64,000 nucleotides of DNA from Ulvibacter algarum (GCA_947488905.1 CANLBJ010000001.1:124001-188000); one strand, 5' to 3'. Shown: positions 33,694 to 43,380, counted from the stretch's first letter. Numbers and translations are program-made. The notes: generated by a model not told the origin, from the sequence alone.

Positions 33694-33993
33694 TTAACTG
33701 CTTAAAATAGCTCCTGCTAAGCCAAAAATAATTGCAAAAAGATAAAATGCAATCACTAAGACTGGTACAACAATTGCAGACCAAATAGCATATTTTTTTG
33801 CGTCATTTGCAGCCTTATGAGCACCAAAAGTATCTCCCATCGCCCAAAGCTCATTTACTTTTGAAGATTTGATAATAGCAACAATACCTAAAGGTATACA
33901 GCACATAACTGTAGCTAATATTGCCCAGACCAAATAATTTTCTGGTGGTGGTCCAAGTGGATTAATATTTTGTTGCGATTTTTGAATTTCCAT
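33694..33993 (-). CDS. CD225/dispanin family membrane protein (second copy)
   Basis: This 99-residue tandem paralogue of the gene downstream carries the same layout: a Pro-rich N terminus (NINPLGPPPENY), helix one VWAILATVMCCIPLGIVAIIKSS, loop KVNELWAMGDTFGAHKAANDAKKY, and helix two VVPVLVIAFYLFAIIFGLAG. The core is close to identical in motif to the other copy but the termini differ. It is separated from that copy by 145 bases, so it may have its own transcript. Function unknown. Confidence 0.88.
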   Translation of the reverse strand: MEIQKSQQNINPLGPPPENYLVWAILATVMCCIPLGIVAIIKSSKVNELWAMGDTFGAHKAANDAKKYAIWSAIVVPVLVIAFYLFAIIFGLAGAILSS

Positions 33994-34025
33994 TTATTTA
34001 ATTAATGTGTAAGACACTATTTATC

Positions 34026-34589
34026 CTAAAAACTGATTGTCTTTTCTGGTGTAATCATATAGTTAAGAGGAATATCCGTAGGTATCGTCTCAATAAGTTC
34101 TTCTGCTTCAAAAAACGAAAGTCCAATTGTAATTACCTCTTTTTTACATTCTGATAAAAAGCGATCATAAAAACCTTTACCGTAGCCTAATCTGCTACCT
34201 TTTTTATCATAAGCTAATAAGGGAACAAAAACCACATCTATATGAGAAGCTGGCAATTCTATTCCATCTTTAGGTTCTGGTATCCCATATTCTGAAATAT
34301 TAATCACTGTGTTTTCTTGCAATAAAATATGCTTCATTGCCATCGCTTTAAAATCTGTTTTTGAAATAATCACAGTTTTATCTTTTCCTTGTAGAATGTG
34401 TAATAAATACTCAGTGTTTACTTCTTTTTTACCCTCAATAGGAAGAAAAATGTGATAATTTACAGCCCCCCAAATAGGTAATCGCAGCGCTTGATTAGCG
34501 ATAGCAAGACTCATTTCTTCTATAGAGTCTTCAGAAAGTTGTGCCCGTTTTTCTTTGTAGACTTTTCTTAATTGTTGCTTGTTTATCAT
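34026..34589 (-). CDS. 5-formyltetrahydrofolate cyclo-ligase
   Basis: This enzyme of one-carbon metabolism converts 5-formyl-THF to 5,10-methenyl-THF with ATP. The 187-residue protein begins with the usual INKQQLRKVYKEKRAQLS helix and carries the diagnostic motif KGSRLGYGKGFYDRFL (about 130-145), preceded by VVFVPLLAYD. It starts 2 bases after the stop of the aspartoacylase-like gene, so it is the last gene of the RimK cluster transcript. The chemistry also includes ATP-driven activation, but no functional link to the RimK genes is obvious. Confidence 0.94.
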   Translation of the reverse strand: MINKQQLRKVYKEKRAQLSEDSIEEMSLAIANQALRLPIWGAVNYHIFLPIEGKKEVNTEYLLHILQGKDKTVIISKTDFKAMAMKHILLQENTVINISEYGIPEPKDGIELPASHIDVVFVPLLAYDKKGSRLGYGKGFYDRFLSECKKEVITIGLSFFEAEELIETIPTDIPLNYMITPEKTISF

Positions 34590-34591
34590 TA

Positions 34592-35584
34592 CTAACTGTC
34601 TTCATCATTTCCTATTTCCGTAGTACTCTCTGTAGAAAGATGGAAAATTGCATCACCTTGATTTACAATAGGTGCTTGATTTATATTAATTATATACCCT
34701 TCATTAGGCGCAGTAACTTTAATTCTCATTTTTCCGTAGGGATCTGTAATAGTGGCAAGAAACTCACCTTTTTGCACGTGTTTATTACAGTCTATTTTTA
34801 CATGTAATAAACCACTTTTATGAGCACGAACCCACCTGCTTTTTGAGATAACTACGGGCGCAGCTTTTGCTTCAGGCACCATAACGTTAGGACTAAGCAT
34901 TTCTAGATATGATAGCACGCGTTTTACACCATCTACTCCGTCTTTAACTATATATTTATTACTCTCTAGTGATTTTCCGCCCTCAAAGAGTAATGTTGGT
35001 ATTCCCATTTTATCGCAGGTATGCCTATAACTTTTAGTAATATTTGATGAGTAAACCGTAAATGGAGCATTAAAGACATTTGCTAATGTTTTTAATTCGC
35101 TTTGCCCTGGAGTAATACGTATTTGTGATGCATTAAAACGTTGAGCACCACCTGTATGAAAATCCATACAGTAGTCTGCAAAAGGTAAAATCTCTTTTGT
35201 AAAATGATATGCAACTCTACTAGCGAGTGAACCCGTTTTTGTCCCAGGAAAAACCCTGTTAAGATCTCTTCCGTCTGGAAAAGCTCTGCTGGCATTTAAG
35301 AACCCAAAAATATTTAAGATAGGTATGCATATTATGGTACCTCTAGTAGGTTTATTAATCTTACTTGCAATAACTTGACGTACAATCTCAACACCATTAA
35401 TCTCATCACCATGAATACCTGCCGTTAACAATATGGTAGGGCCGGGCTCTTTTGCTCGCTCTATAATTATTGGTATCTCTACGTTTGTAGAGGTGTACAG
35501 TTTTGCAAAACTAAAATTAATAGTCTTGCTATCACCAGGTGACACTCTCTCGTTTAATATAATCAAGTCTTGATTGTCTGCCAT
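34592..35584 (-). CDS. Succinylglutamate desuccinylase/aspartoacylase family zinc hydrolase
   Basis: This 330-residue M14-like zinc hydrolase shows TAGIHGDEINGVE with the HGDE zinc ligands (about 54-57), NPDGR-equivalent FPDGRDLNRVFPG (about 100-112) and the later His in YCMDFHTGG. The C-terminal part (about 250-320) looks like a barrel/lipoyl-type add-on (VQKGEFLATITDPYGKMRIKVTAPNEGYII). Family members cut amide bonds of N-acyl-Asp or -Glu, or C-terminal residues. In this place, 4 bases after rimK, it is best read as the enzyme removing what RimK adds, or processing the same substrate. That link is inference from gene order. Confidence 0.88.
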   Translation of the reverse strand: MADNQDLIILNERVSPGDSKTINFSFAKLYTSTNVEIPIIIERAKEPGPTILLTAGIHGDEINGVEIVRQVIASKINKPTRGTIICIPILNIFGFLNASRAFPDGRDLNRVFPGTKTGSLASRVAYHFTKEILPFADYCMDFHTGGAQRFNASQIRITPGQSELKTLANVFNAPFTVYSSNITKSYRHTCDKMGIPTLLFEGGKSLESNKYIVKDGVDGVKRVLSYLEMLSPNVMVPEAKAAPVVISKSRWVRAHKSGLLHVKIDCNKHVQKGEFLATITDPYGKMRIKVTAPNEGYIININQAPIVNQGDAIFHLSTESTTEIGNDEDS

Positions 35585-35588
35585 ATTA

Positions 35589-36464
35589 TTAATCTACGTT
35601 ACGCTCTATATATTTAATGATTTTTGTTGCAATATCTTTTCCTGTTGCCGCCTCTATACCTTCTAGTCCTGGCGAGCTATTCACCTCAAGAATTAATGGT
35701 CCTCTAGATGATTGAAGCATATCTACACCTGCAATACCTAAGCCCATTGCTTTTGCTGCTTTTAAGGCTGCTGTCTCTTCTTCGTCAGTCAATTCTATCA
35801 CCTCTGCAGAACCTCCTCTGTGTAGGTTACTTCTAAACTCTCCTTCTTTTCCTTGACGTTTCATGGCACCCACCACTTGACCATCTACTATAAAAGCTCT
35901 AATATCTGCACCACCAGCTTCTTTAATAAACTCTTGCACGATTACTCTCGCTTGCAGATTATTAAAAGCCTCCATAACAGACTCTGCTGCTTTTTTAGTT
36001 TCGGCTAGTATCACTCCTATTCCTTGGGTTCCCTCAAGTAATTTAATGATTACTGGGGCTCCACCTGCTTGTTCTACAATATCTTCAACATTTTTAGAAT
36101 AATTAGTGAAAATAGTTTTAGGCAATCCTAGTCCGGCTCTTGATAAAATTTGTAAACTTCTTAGCTTATCTCTTGAGCGCACTAATGCCACAGACTCTGT
36201 AGTAGTAAAACAGCGCATCATCTCAAACTGGCGCACAACAGCAGTACCGTAAAATGTAACAGAAGCACCAATACGGGGTATAACAGCATCAACATTCTCT
36301 ATCGTTCTTCCTTTATACAAAACAACCGGATTCTTTTTTTCAATCACGATATCACACTTGGTATGATTAATTACTTCTACGTCGTGTTTTCTTTTTTTAG
36401 CTGCTTCTACTAATCTTTTTGTTGAGTATAAGTCTGGATTTGCAGATAATATTTTAATGTTCAT
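35589..36464 (-). CDS. rimK: RimK family ATP-grasp ligase (copy 1)
   Basis: This 291-residue ATP-grasp enzyme is close in length to E. coli RimK (300), which adds glutamate tails to ribosomal protein S6. N-terminal block [19 protein letters not shown] (about 67-85), ATP-binding [15 protein letters not shown] (about 138-152), [19 protein letters not shown] and the C-terminal metal block [17 protein letters not shown] are all intact. It stands between a RimB-type protease gene and an aspartoacylase-type gene on the minus strand. Whether it modifies S6 or another acceptor is not shown by sequence. Confidence 0.93.
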   Translation of the reverse strand: MNIKILSANPDLYSTKRLVEAAKKRKHDVEVINHTKCDIVIEKKNPVVLYKGRTIENVDAVIPRIGASVTFYGTAVVRQFEMMRCFTTTESVALVRSRDKLRSLQILSRAGLGLPKTIFTNYSKNVEDIVEQAGGAPVIIKLLEGTQGIGVILAETKKAAESVMEAFNNLQARVIVQEFIKEAGGADIRAFIVDGQVVGAMKRQGKEGEFRSNLHRGGSAEVIELTDEEETAALKAAKAMGLGIAGVDMLQSSRGPLILEVNSSPGLEGIEAATGKDIATKIIKYIERNVD

Positions 36465-36498
36465 TGTTAAGGTTGTTATTGTTGCTTTTATTAGTCAC

Positions 36499-36933
36499 TT
36501 ATTTTTTATTAGCCTTTTCTTTAAGCTTAAAAGAGATATTTGTTTTGTTGATGTCTACCATAAAACGCTTGGTTAAAAACTTTCTGCCTATAAGCACAGG
36601 AAATTTCATTTCTGTGCGATCACTAAGGGTTAGAAATATAGGATAAATTTTACCAAACATTAAAACTTCGGTAAGAATTCTATAACGCACCTCTGTTTGC
36701 CCGTTGCTACTTTTTACAACACGCACATCATACTCGTCAAAAACAAACTCTTTATTATGATAATCAGGATGCTCTTCATCTAGAAAACGACACTTTAAAA
36801 AATTGTCTTCCACTCTCATTTCTTGACAATGTATAGAGGAGGTATATGCACCTGTATCTATCTTAATATCAATGTTTGTTAAATCTAGTAAAGGAAAATC
36901 TACCCTATCTGTACGTCCTATTTTACGTTTCAA
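36499..36933 (-). CDS. RimB-like retropepsin-fold protease ('ATP-dependent zinc protease')
   Basis: This 144-residue protein starts at a TTG (36933); no ATG is available. The active-site block is IDIKIDTGAYTSSIHC (about 22-37), the DTGA motif of a single-domain retropepsin. This is followed by VRYRILTEVLMFGKIYPIFLTLSDRTEMKFPVLIGRKFL, typical of the PF05618 family. Family member RimB works with RimK in Pseudomonas to modify S6. It sits between the two rimK genes. CTTCTGAAAT (36936-36945, minus-strand ATTTCAGAAG) lies two bases before the start codon. Confidence 0.88.
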   Translation of the reverse strand: MKRKIGRTDRVDFPLLDLTNIDIKIDTGAYTSSIHCQEMRVEDNFLKCRFLDEEHPDYHNKEFVFDEYDVRVVKSSNGQTEVRYRILTEVLMFGKIYPIFLTLSDRTEMKFPVLIGRKFLTKRFMVDINKTNISFKLKEKANKK

Positions 36934-37018
36934 TGCTTCTGAAATTTTAATGGGTGGAAAGATACTAAAAAGCCATTGTAGACTATACTAGGGTAGCAAA
37001 TTTTAGAATTTTTTTAAT

Positions 37019-37885
37019 TTAATTTTTTTCTATCAATTTTATGATGGCACTAGCTACCGAAACACCTGTAGTTGTCTCTATACCTTCAAGACCCGGGGTT
37101 GAGTTTACCTCAAGAACTAGAGGCCCTCTTGCAGATGGTAAAATATCAATACCGCAAACATCTAGATTTAAAACCCTTGCAGCTGCAATAGCCACTTCTT
37201 TTTCTTTTTCTGAAAGTTTATAGACTTTGGCACTCCCACCTTGATGAAGATTACTTCTAAAATCTCCCGGTTTAGAAAAACGCTTCATAGCAGCGACTAC
37301 TTCACCTCCCACAACAATTACCCTAATATCTGAACCCTTAGACTCTGCAATATATTCTTGCATAACAAAACGTGTATTTAAACCCTGCAAGGTCTCTACA
37401 GTAGATAATGCATTTACATAATTATCACATAAAATAACACCATTGCCATGAGTACCCTCTAAGATTTTAACAATCACTTTTCCTTCTCCAAAATCTTTAA
37501 GAAAATCTTTTAAATAAGCTGGAGAACCAAGCGTCGTTTTAGGTAATGGGATTCCCGCTTTTGCCAGTATTTGAAAACTAGTCCACTTATCTCTAGATTG
37601 TATTATCCCTTGCGACGATGCTGCTGTATAAACACCCATCGCCTCAAAATGTCGTACTAAAGATGTACCATAATAGGTGTTTGACGCTCCTATTCTTGGT
37701 ATAATAGCATCTATATCATCTATAATATCACCGTGATATTGCAAAAGCACTTTATTCTTCTCTATCATCACATTGCAATAGGTGGGGTCTATGACCTCAA
37801 CGTCGTGATTTCTTTTTTCTGCAGCATTTACTAGACTTTGTGTAGAGTATAAGTGTTCGCCTCTAGATAGGATTGCAATGTTCAT
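37019..37885 (-). CDS. RimK family ATP-grasp ligase (copy 2)
   Basis: This 288-residue protein is a clear paralogue of the other RimK in the cluster: PRIGASNTYYGTSLVRHFEAMG, IVKILEGTHGNGVI, QEYIAESKGSDIRVIVVGGEVVAAMKRFSKPGDFRSNLHQGGSA, and GPLVLEVNSTPGLEGIETTTG. All catalytic blocks are retained, so both copies should be active. It differs in the acceptor-side segments (for example residues 85-105), suggesting a different acceptor or amino acid. It is first in the minus-strand order rimK2, rimB-like, rimK1, aspartoacylase, cyclo-ligase, with an 85-base gap to the next gene. Confidence 0.93.
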   Translation of the reverse strand: MNIAILSRGEHLYSTQSLVNAAEKRNHDVEVIDPTYCNVMIEKNKVLLQYHGDIIDDIDAIIPRIGASNTYYGTSLVRHFEAMGVYTAASSQGIIQSRDKWTSFQILAKAGIPLPKTTLGSPAYLKDFLKDFGEGKVIVKILEGTHGNGVILCDNYVNALSTVETLQGLNTRFVMQEYIAESKGSDIRVIVVGGEVVAAMKRFSKPGDFRSNLHQGGSAKVYKLSEKEKEVAIAAARVLNLDVCGIDILPSARGPLVLEVNSTPGLEGIETTTGVSVASAIIKLIEKN

Positions 37886-38028
37886 TTTGTGAAGATAGAA
37901 GTTTTATGTTTTAAAAAATTAGCTATAAAAAAATTGATTTAAGCGCTAACTAAAAAAACAGCCGCAATTAATGGATAAAAATAAAACAAAAACTTTAACA
38001 AAAATTCAACCTATCACATTTCCGAAGG

Positions 38029-38051
38029 CAAAAAAATTGCTTTTATCTTTA
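38029..38051 (+). promoter_or_regulatory. TTTCCGAAG element and -7 box of uvrC
   Basis: TTTCCGAAG is at 38029-38037. TATCTTTA at 38044-38051 is one mismatch from TAnnTTTG and ends 4 bases before the ATG. The element thus lies just upstream of the -7 box, within the promoter. The transcript would be leaderless or nearly so. Confidence 0.5.
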
Positions 38052-38055
38052 CGCT

Positions 38056-39849
38056 ATGGCAGAAGCGTCTTTAAAACTACAAGTATCTACACTCCCCAGC
38101 ACGCCGGGAGTGTACCAGTACTATGATAAAGATGGTAAATTACTGTATATAGGGAAAGCAAAAAACCTTAAAAAAAGGGTTCAGAGTTATTTTAATAAAG
38201 AGCACGATCACGCAAAAACGCGCATTTTAGTTAAAAAAATAAGAGATATTAAGCACATTGTTGTCGAGACAGAAACAGATGCTTTATTGCTAGAAAACAA
38301 CCTAATTAAAAAATACCAGCCCAAGTATAATATTCTGCTTAAAGATGACAAAACCTATCCTTGGATTTGTATTAAAAATGAACGTTTTCCGAGAGTTTTT
38401 TCTACGCGAAGGCTTATAAAAGATGGCTCTGAGTATTTTGGGCCTTACACAAATTTTAAGACGATACATGCGTTGCTAGATTTAATAAAAGGGCTCTACC
38501 CTTTACGTAATTGCAACTTTGATCTTGCCGAAGATAAAATAAGAAATGGAAAATATAAAGTATGTTTAGAATATCATCTAGGTAATTGCCTAGGTCCTTG
38601 TGAGGGGCTTTATTCTGAAAAATTCTACAACGAAAACATAGCCTCTATTCGCAATATCTTAAAAGGAAACTTTAAAGAATCGCTACATCTTTTTAAAGAA
38701 CAAATGCACCAATTTGCAGATGAGTTATTATTTGAAGACGCTCAAAAAGTAAAAGAAAAAATAGATGCACTTGAAAACTACCAATCAAAATCTATGGTGG
38801 TACATCCTACTATTACAAACGTAGATGTGTTTTCTATTATTAGTGATGAGAGCTATGCTTATGTAAATTACCTTCAAGTAAGTTATGGCGCGATTATACG
38901 TAGCCACACACTAGAAATAAAAAAGAAATTAGATGAAACAGATGAAGATTTATTAGAAATGTCTGTTCTAGAAATAAGACAACGTTTTAATTCTTTATCT
39001 AAAGAAATTTACGTGCCTTTTAAGATTAGCGTAGAAGAGGGTGTAAAAATACACATACCAAAGGTGGGTGATAAAAAGAAGATTCTTGACCTCTCTACTC
39101 GTAATGCAAAATATTATAGACTTGAGCGTTTTAAGCAGTCTAAGATAGTAGATCCAGATCGCCACGAGAAGCGTATTATGGCGCAAATGAAAAAAGACCT
39201 TCGTCTCTCTGTTGAGCCAAGACATATTGAGTGTTTTGACAATAGTAATATACAAGGTACTAACCCAGTTGCTGCTTGTGTAGTCTTTAAAAACGGAAAA
39301 CCAAGTAAGAAGGATTATCGTAAATTTCATATAAAAACAGTAGAAGGCCCAGATGATTTTGCCTCTATGGAAGAAGTAGTTTATAGAAGATACAAAAGAC
39401 TCGTAGAAGAAAAACAACCCTTACCACAGCTTATTATTATTGATGGTGGTAAAGGACAATTATCTTCTTCACTAAAGGCGCTTGATGACTTAGGTTTAAG
39501 AGGACAAATAGCTATCATAGGTATTGCAAAAAGACTAGAAGAGTTATTTTATCCAGATGACCCTATACCATTATACTTGGATAAAAAATCTGAAACTTTA
39601 AAAATTATACAACAGTTACGTAATGAGGCACACCGTTTTGGGATTACTTTTCACAGACAATTAAGAAGTAAAGAAGCACTAAATACCGCGCTAGAAACCA
39701 TACCCGGCATAGGAGAAAAAACGGTAATAGATTTATTAAAACATTTTAAAAGTCACAAACGTATAGGTGAGGCTTCTTTTGATGATTTAGCAAAAGTTAT
39801 AGGGGCTAGTAGAGCAGAAAAAGTAAAGGCTTATTTTCAAACTTCATAG
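38056..39849 (+). CDS. uvrC: UvrC, nucleotide excision repair nuclease subunit
   Basis: UvrC makes the two incisions flanking a DNA lesion after UvrA/UvrB recognition. The 597 residues show the GIY-YIG nuclease (GVYQYYDKDGKLLYIGKAKNLKKRVQSYF, about 17-45), the Cys-containing linker NCLGPCEG, a UVR motif (about 200-235), the RNase H-like C-terminal nuclease with IECFDNSNIQGTNPVAACVVF and LIIIDGGKGQLS, and the HhH end IPGIGEKTVIDLLKHF. All are in the expected order. It is divergent from the rimK cluster and is the first gene on its strand. Confidence 0.97.
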   Translation: MAEASLKLQVSTLPSTPGVYQYYDKDGKLLYIGKAKNLKKRVQSYFNKEHDHAKTRILVKKIRDIKHIVVETETDALLLENNLIKKYQPKYNILLKDDKTYPWICIKNERFPRVFSTRRLIKDGSEYFGPYTNFKTIHALLDLIKGLYPLRNCNFDLAEDKIRNGKYKVCLEYHLGNCLGPCEGLYSEKFYNENIASIRNILKGNFKESLHLFKEQMHQFADELLFEDAQKVKEKIDALENYQSKSMVVHPTITNVDVFSIISDESYAYVNYLQVSYGAIIRSHTLEIKKKLDETDEDLLEMSVLEIRQRFNSLSKEIYVPFKISVEEGVKIHIPKVGDKKKILDLSTRNAKYYRLERFKQSKIVDPDRHEKRIMAQMKKDLRLSVEPRHIECFDNSNIQGTNPVAACVVFKNGKPSKKDYRKFHIKTVEGPDDFASMEEVVYRRYKRLVEEKQPLPQLIIIDGGKGQLSSSLKALDDLGLRGQIAIIGIAKRLEELFYPDDPIPLYLDKKSETLKIIQQLRNEAHRFGITFHRQLRSKEALNTALETIPGIGEKTVIDLLKHFKSHKRIGEASFDDLAKVIGASRAEKVKAYFQTS

Positions 39850-39904
39850 TTCATTTATAATAGTTTACTTATTTTACTGTTAGTATTAAAATCTAAATAG
39901 ATTC

Positions 39905-42133
39905 TTGAAAAAACTCATTCTCATATTATTGCTTTTCCCGCTGTGTTTAGTTGCGCAAAAAGACACTACGCAAGACGTAAAGGTTGGTCTTGTGTTAAGT
40001 GGCGGTGGCGCAAAAGGTCTTGCGCACATCGGTGCCATTAAAGCTATTGAAGAAGCAGGAATACAAATAGACTATATAAGCGGTACAAGTATGGGTGCCA
40101 TAGTAGGCTCTCTCTATGCTGCTGGCTACAATGCTAAACAGTTAGACTCTATATTTAGCACTGTAGATTTTCAAACTCTTATTAATGATGAAGTCCCTCG
40201 AGGAGCAAAAACTTTTTATGAAAAAAAAGAAACTGACAGGTATGCGTTAACACTACCTTTTGATAATTTTAAAATAGGCTTCCCTTCTAGTTTATCTAAA
40301 GGACAAAATGTATACAACCTATTGTCAAACCTAACCTCACACGTAAGGGATTTTGATGATTTTAGCCAACTACCTATTCCGTTTTTATGTATTGCAACAG
40401 ATATAGAAACAGGCCAACCAGTTGTTTTAGAGTCTGGTTATTTACCAAAAGCCGTTGTAGCAAGTGGTGCTTTACCCACCCTTTTTAGCCCAGTTACTAT
40501 AGGTGATCGTGTTTTAATAGATGGAGGTGTAGTAAATAATTATCCCGTAGATGAATTACGCGCAAAAGGGATGGATATCATTATTGGAGTAGATGTACAA
40601 GATGACCTAAAAACCCGTGATAAAATTAACTCTGCCGTTCAGGTGATGGTACAGATTAACAATTTTGGCACTCAAAGCAACATGAAAGGTAAACGTGAAA
40701 AAACAGACGTTTATATTCAACCAGATATTCAAGATTACACTGTTGTTTCTTTTGATGAAGGGCGCAAAATTATAGACTCTGGTTACGAAGCCGCAACTGC
40801 CTACACAGATAAACTTGCAGAAATAGCAAGCAAACAACAAACTAAAAATCGTGACGAAGTCAAATTTCAGAAAGAACAATCCTATTATATAAGAGAGGTA
40901 GAAATAGAGGGTACAGACCGCTACACAAGGTCATACGTCTTAGGTAAATTAAAAATTAAAACCCCAGACCAAGTCACCTTCAAGAAATTTAATGACGGTA
41001 TAAACAACCTAGCTGCTACAGGCAATTATCAAAACATAGACTACCGTTTAATAAAAAATGATGACGGAACTCACAAAATAATATTTAAACTCACAGAGAG
41101 TGAAAACAGACTTCAGCTACGTTTTTCTGTTCATTATAACGACTTGTATAGATCTTCATTTTTAACAAATTTGACTAGAAAAAGATTATTTACAAATAAT
41201 GACATAGCCTCATTAGATGTTATTGTGGGTGATAATTTAAGGTACAGGGCAGATTATTATATAGACAAAGGGTATTACTGGAGTATAGGTTTATCTTCAG
41301 AATATAACTTTTTTGATAAAGACGTGCCTATAGGTTTAATGTCTTCGGAAATATCCTTGGACACCCCAACTCTTAATGAAATTGAAATAGAATATTCTGA
41401 CTACACAAACAGACTTTATTTTGAAACCATTTTTCAAAGAAGTTTCTTGATTGGTCTTGGAGCAGAACATAAACACCTTAAATATCTCTCTAAAAATATA
41501 GGCGTAGACAAAAATCAAAATCTGCAAACCGTATTTGAAAATACTAATTACTACAATGCATTAGGTTACTTAGTTTTTGACAGTTTAAATGACACCTACT
41601 TTCCCACAAAAGGTTTTATTTTTCAGGGAGATTTTAAATTATATCTCTTTGCCCAAGGTAGAAATGAAGATTTTGAAAGCTTCTCTATTGCAAAAAGCAG
41701 GTTTGGGTATGCCCACAAAATAGTAGACAACTTATCTTTTTTTATAAATAGTGAAGGTGGTTTTAAAATAGGAGGAAACGACACCTCGTCTTTTGACTTT
41801 TTCTTAGGAGGTTATGGCTTTAAGCAGGTAAATAACATATTACCTTTTTATGGATATGAAGCCCTTTCTTTACGTGGTGATACCTATCTTAAAACCTCAT
41901 TATCTGTAGACTGGGAGTTTGCAAGAAAAAACTATCTTTCTGTTTTCGGGAACATTGCAAACATAGGAGATGATCTTTTTTCTACAAAACAATGGATAGA
42001 CGGAGTAGACTACAGTGGGTATGGTCTTGGGTATGGTCTAGAGACCCCATTAGGACCATTAGAAGTAAAATACACCTACTCTCCAGAGCGCGACACTACA
42101 GAATGGCATATAGCTGCTGGTTTTAAGTTTTAG
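39905..42133 (+). CDS. Patatin-like phospholipase fused to POTRA and outer-membrane barrel (PlpD/BamA-like)
   Basis: This 742-residue protein starts at TTG (39905) with the signal peptide KKLILILLLFPLCLVAQ. The patatin domain (about 27-310) has the oxyanion loop SGGGAKGLAHIG, the nucleophile S62 in GTSMG and the partner D206 in DGGVVNNYP. A POTRA-like domain follows (about 325-400), then a 16-strand-type barrel of the Omp85 family to the C-terminal Phe. The layout is that of type Vd autotransporters such as PlpD, although release of the patatin domain is not certain in Bacteroidota. It probably acts on outer-membrane or external phospholipids. Its transcript may include or follow uvrC (55-base gap). 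Confidence 0.93.
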   Translation: MKKLILILLLFPLCLVAQKDTTQDVKVGLVLSGGGAKGLAHIGAIKAIEEAGIQIDYISGTSMGAIVGSLYAAGYNAKQLDSIFSTVDFQTLINDEVPRGAKTFYEKKETDRYALTLPFDNFKIGFPSSLSKGQNVYNLLSNLTSHVRDFDDFSQLPIPFLCIATDIETGQPVVLESGYLPKAVVASGALPTLFSPVTIGDRVLIDGGVVNNYPVDELRAKGMDIIIGVDVQDDLKTRDKINSAVQVMVQINNFGTQSNMKGKREKTDVYIQPDIQDYTVVSFDEGRKIIDSGYEAATAYTDKLAEIASKQQTKNRDEVKFQKEQSYYIREVEIEGTDRYTRSYVLGKLKIKTPDQVTFKKFNDGINNLAATGNYQNIDYRLIKNDDGTHKIIFKLTESENRLQLRFSVHYNDLYRSSFLTNLTRKRLFTNNDIASLDVIVGDNLRYRADYYIDKGYYWSIGLSSEYNFFDKDVPIGLMSSEISLDTPTLNEIEIEYSDYTNRLYFETIFQRSFLIGLGAEHKHLKYLSKNIGVDKNQNLQTVFENTNYYNALGYLVFDSLNDTYFPTKGFIFQGDFKLYLFAQGRNEDFESFSIAKSRFGYAHKIVDNLSFFINSEGGFKIGGNDTSSFDFFLGGYGFKQVNNILPFYGYEALSLRGDTYLKTSLSVDWEFARKNYLSVFGNIANIGDDLFSTKQWIDGVDYSGYGLGYGLETPLGPLEVKYTYSPERDTTEWHIAAGFKF

Positions 42134-42189
42134 ATTGCATATTGTTTCGTCAATTTTTCCGATATTTGTAAGGATTAACACAGCACATT

Positions 42190-43353
42190 ATGCCACTATA
42201 CCACACCCTAGGAAAAATACCTCATAAGCGCCATACACAGTTTAGAAAACCTGATGGCAGCTTATATAGTGAACAACTTTTTGGAACCATAGGTTTTGAT
42301 GGAATGTATACAAATATGTACCATGAGCATCGCCCTACGATGGTCAAAGAAATTAAAAAACAATATAGTGTAGCCCCAAAAATTGCTGTAGAAAACAACA
42401 TAAAATCATACCGCTTAAAAGGTTTTCAAGTTAAACCAGAAGATGATTATCTAGACAGCAGAAAAGCAGTGTTAACAAACAGTGACTGCACCATTATCCT
42501 TGCTGCACCTAGACACTCTATTAAAGATTATTTTTATAAAAACACAGATGCAGATGAGCTTCTGTTTATTCATAAAGGAACAGGAAAACTGCGCACGCAA
42601 CTAGGTAATCTAGATTTTAAATATGGAGATTATATTGTGATCCCTCGTGGTATGATTTATCAGATAGATTTTGACACAGAAGACAATCGTCTTTTTATAG
42701 TAGAGTCTCGCAGCCCTATTTATACCCCAAAAAGATATCGCAATCATTTTGGTCAATTATTAGAGCACTCTCCTTTTTGTGAGCGCGATATACGCCGTCC
42801 ATATGAGTTAGAAACACATAAAGAACTAGGTGATTTTTTACTAAAAGTAAAAAAGAAAGATGAAATTATTGAAATGGTTTATGCTGCACACCCCTTTGAT
42901 GTAGTGGGTTATGATGGTTACAACTACCCTTACGCTTTTTCTATCCACGATTTTGAGCCTATTACAGGTCGTGTACACCAACCGCCACCAGTGCATCAAA
43001 CTTTTGAGACAAACGCCTTTGTAGTTTGTTCTTTTTGCCCAAGATTATATGACTACCATCCAGAGAGCATTCCTGCTCCCTACAATCACAGTAACATAGA
43101 TAGTGATGAGGTTTTATATTATGTAGATGGTGATTTTATGAGCCGCAACGACATAGAAGAAGGACACATAAGTCTGCATCCAGCCGGTATACCACACGGT
43201 CCCCACCCAGGAGCTGTAGAGAGAAGTATAGGTAAAAAAGGAAGCGATGAGCTTGCCGTCATGGTAGATACATTTAAGCCATTAATGGTAACAGAAGAAG
43301 GGTTAAACCTCTCTGATGACACTTACTACAAAAGCTGGTTAGATCACGATTAA
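42190..43353 (+). CDS. hmgA: Homogentisate 1,2-dioxygenase
   Basis: HmgA opens the ring of homogentisate in tyrosine and phenylalanine breakdown, giving maleylacetoacetate; it needs Fe2+. The 387-residue length matches bacterial members. Iron ligands fit the known His-Glu-His set (H335, E341 and H371 in the human enzyme): YNHSNIDSDEVLYY gives H and E six apart, and the later GIPHGPHPGA supplies the second His. FCPRLYDYHPESIPAPYNHSN is a strong family block. No other pathway genes (hpd, maiA, fahA) occur in the window. Confidence 0.95.
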   Translation: MPLYHTLGKIPHKRHTQFRKPDGSLYSEQLFGTIGFDGMYTNMYHEHRPTMVKEIKKQYSVAPKIAVENNIKSYRLKGFQVKPEDDYLDSRKAVLTNSDCTIILAAPRHSIKDYFYKNTDADELLFIHKGTGKLRTQLGNLDFKYGDYIVIPRGMIYQIDFDTEDNRLFIVESRSPIYTPKRYRNHFGQLLEHSPFCERDIRRPYELETHKELGDFLLKVKKKDEIIEMVYAAHPFDVVGYDGYNYPYAFSIHDFEPITGRVHQPPPVHQTFETNAFVVCSFCPRLYDYHPESIPAPYNHSNIDSDEVLYYVDGDFMSRNDIEEGHISLHPAGIPHGPHPGAVERSIGKKGSDELAVMVDTFKPLMVTEEGLNLSDDTYYKSWLDHD

Positions 43354-43371
43354 TATTTAATCGCTTCTTTA

Positions 43372-43380
43372 CTTCGGAAA
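43372..43380 (-). repeat. CTTCGGAAA element after hmgA
   Basis: Reverse orientation of TTTCCGAAG, 19 bases after the hmgA stop. A second, related element ATTTCAGAAAC lies at 43447-43457 in the same gap, upstream of the next promoter. Confidence 0.65.
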
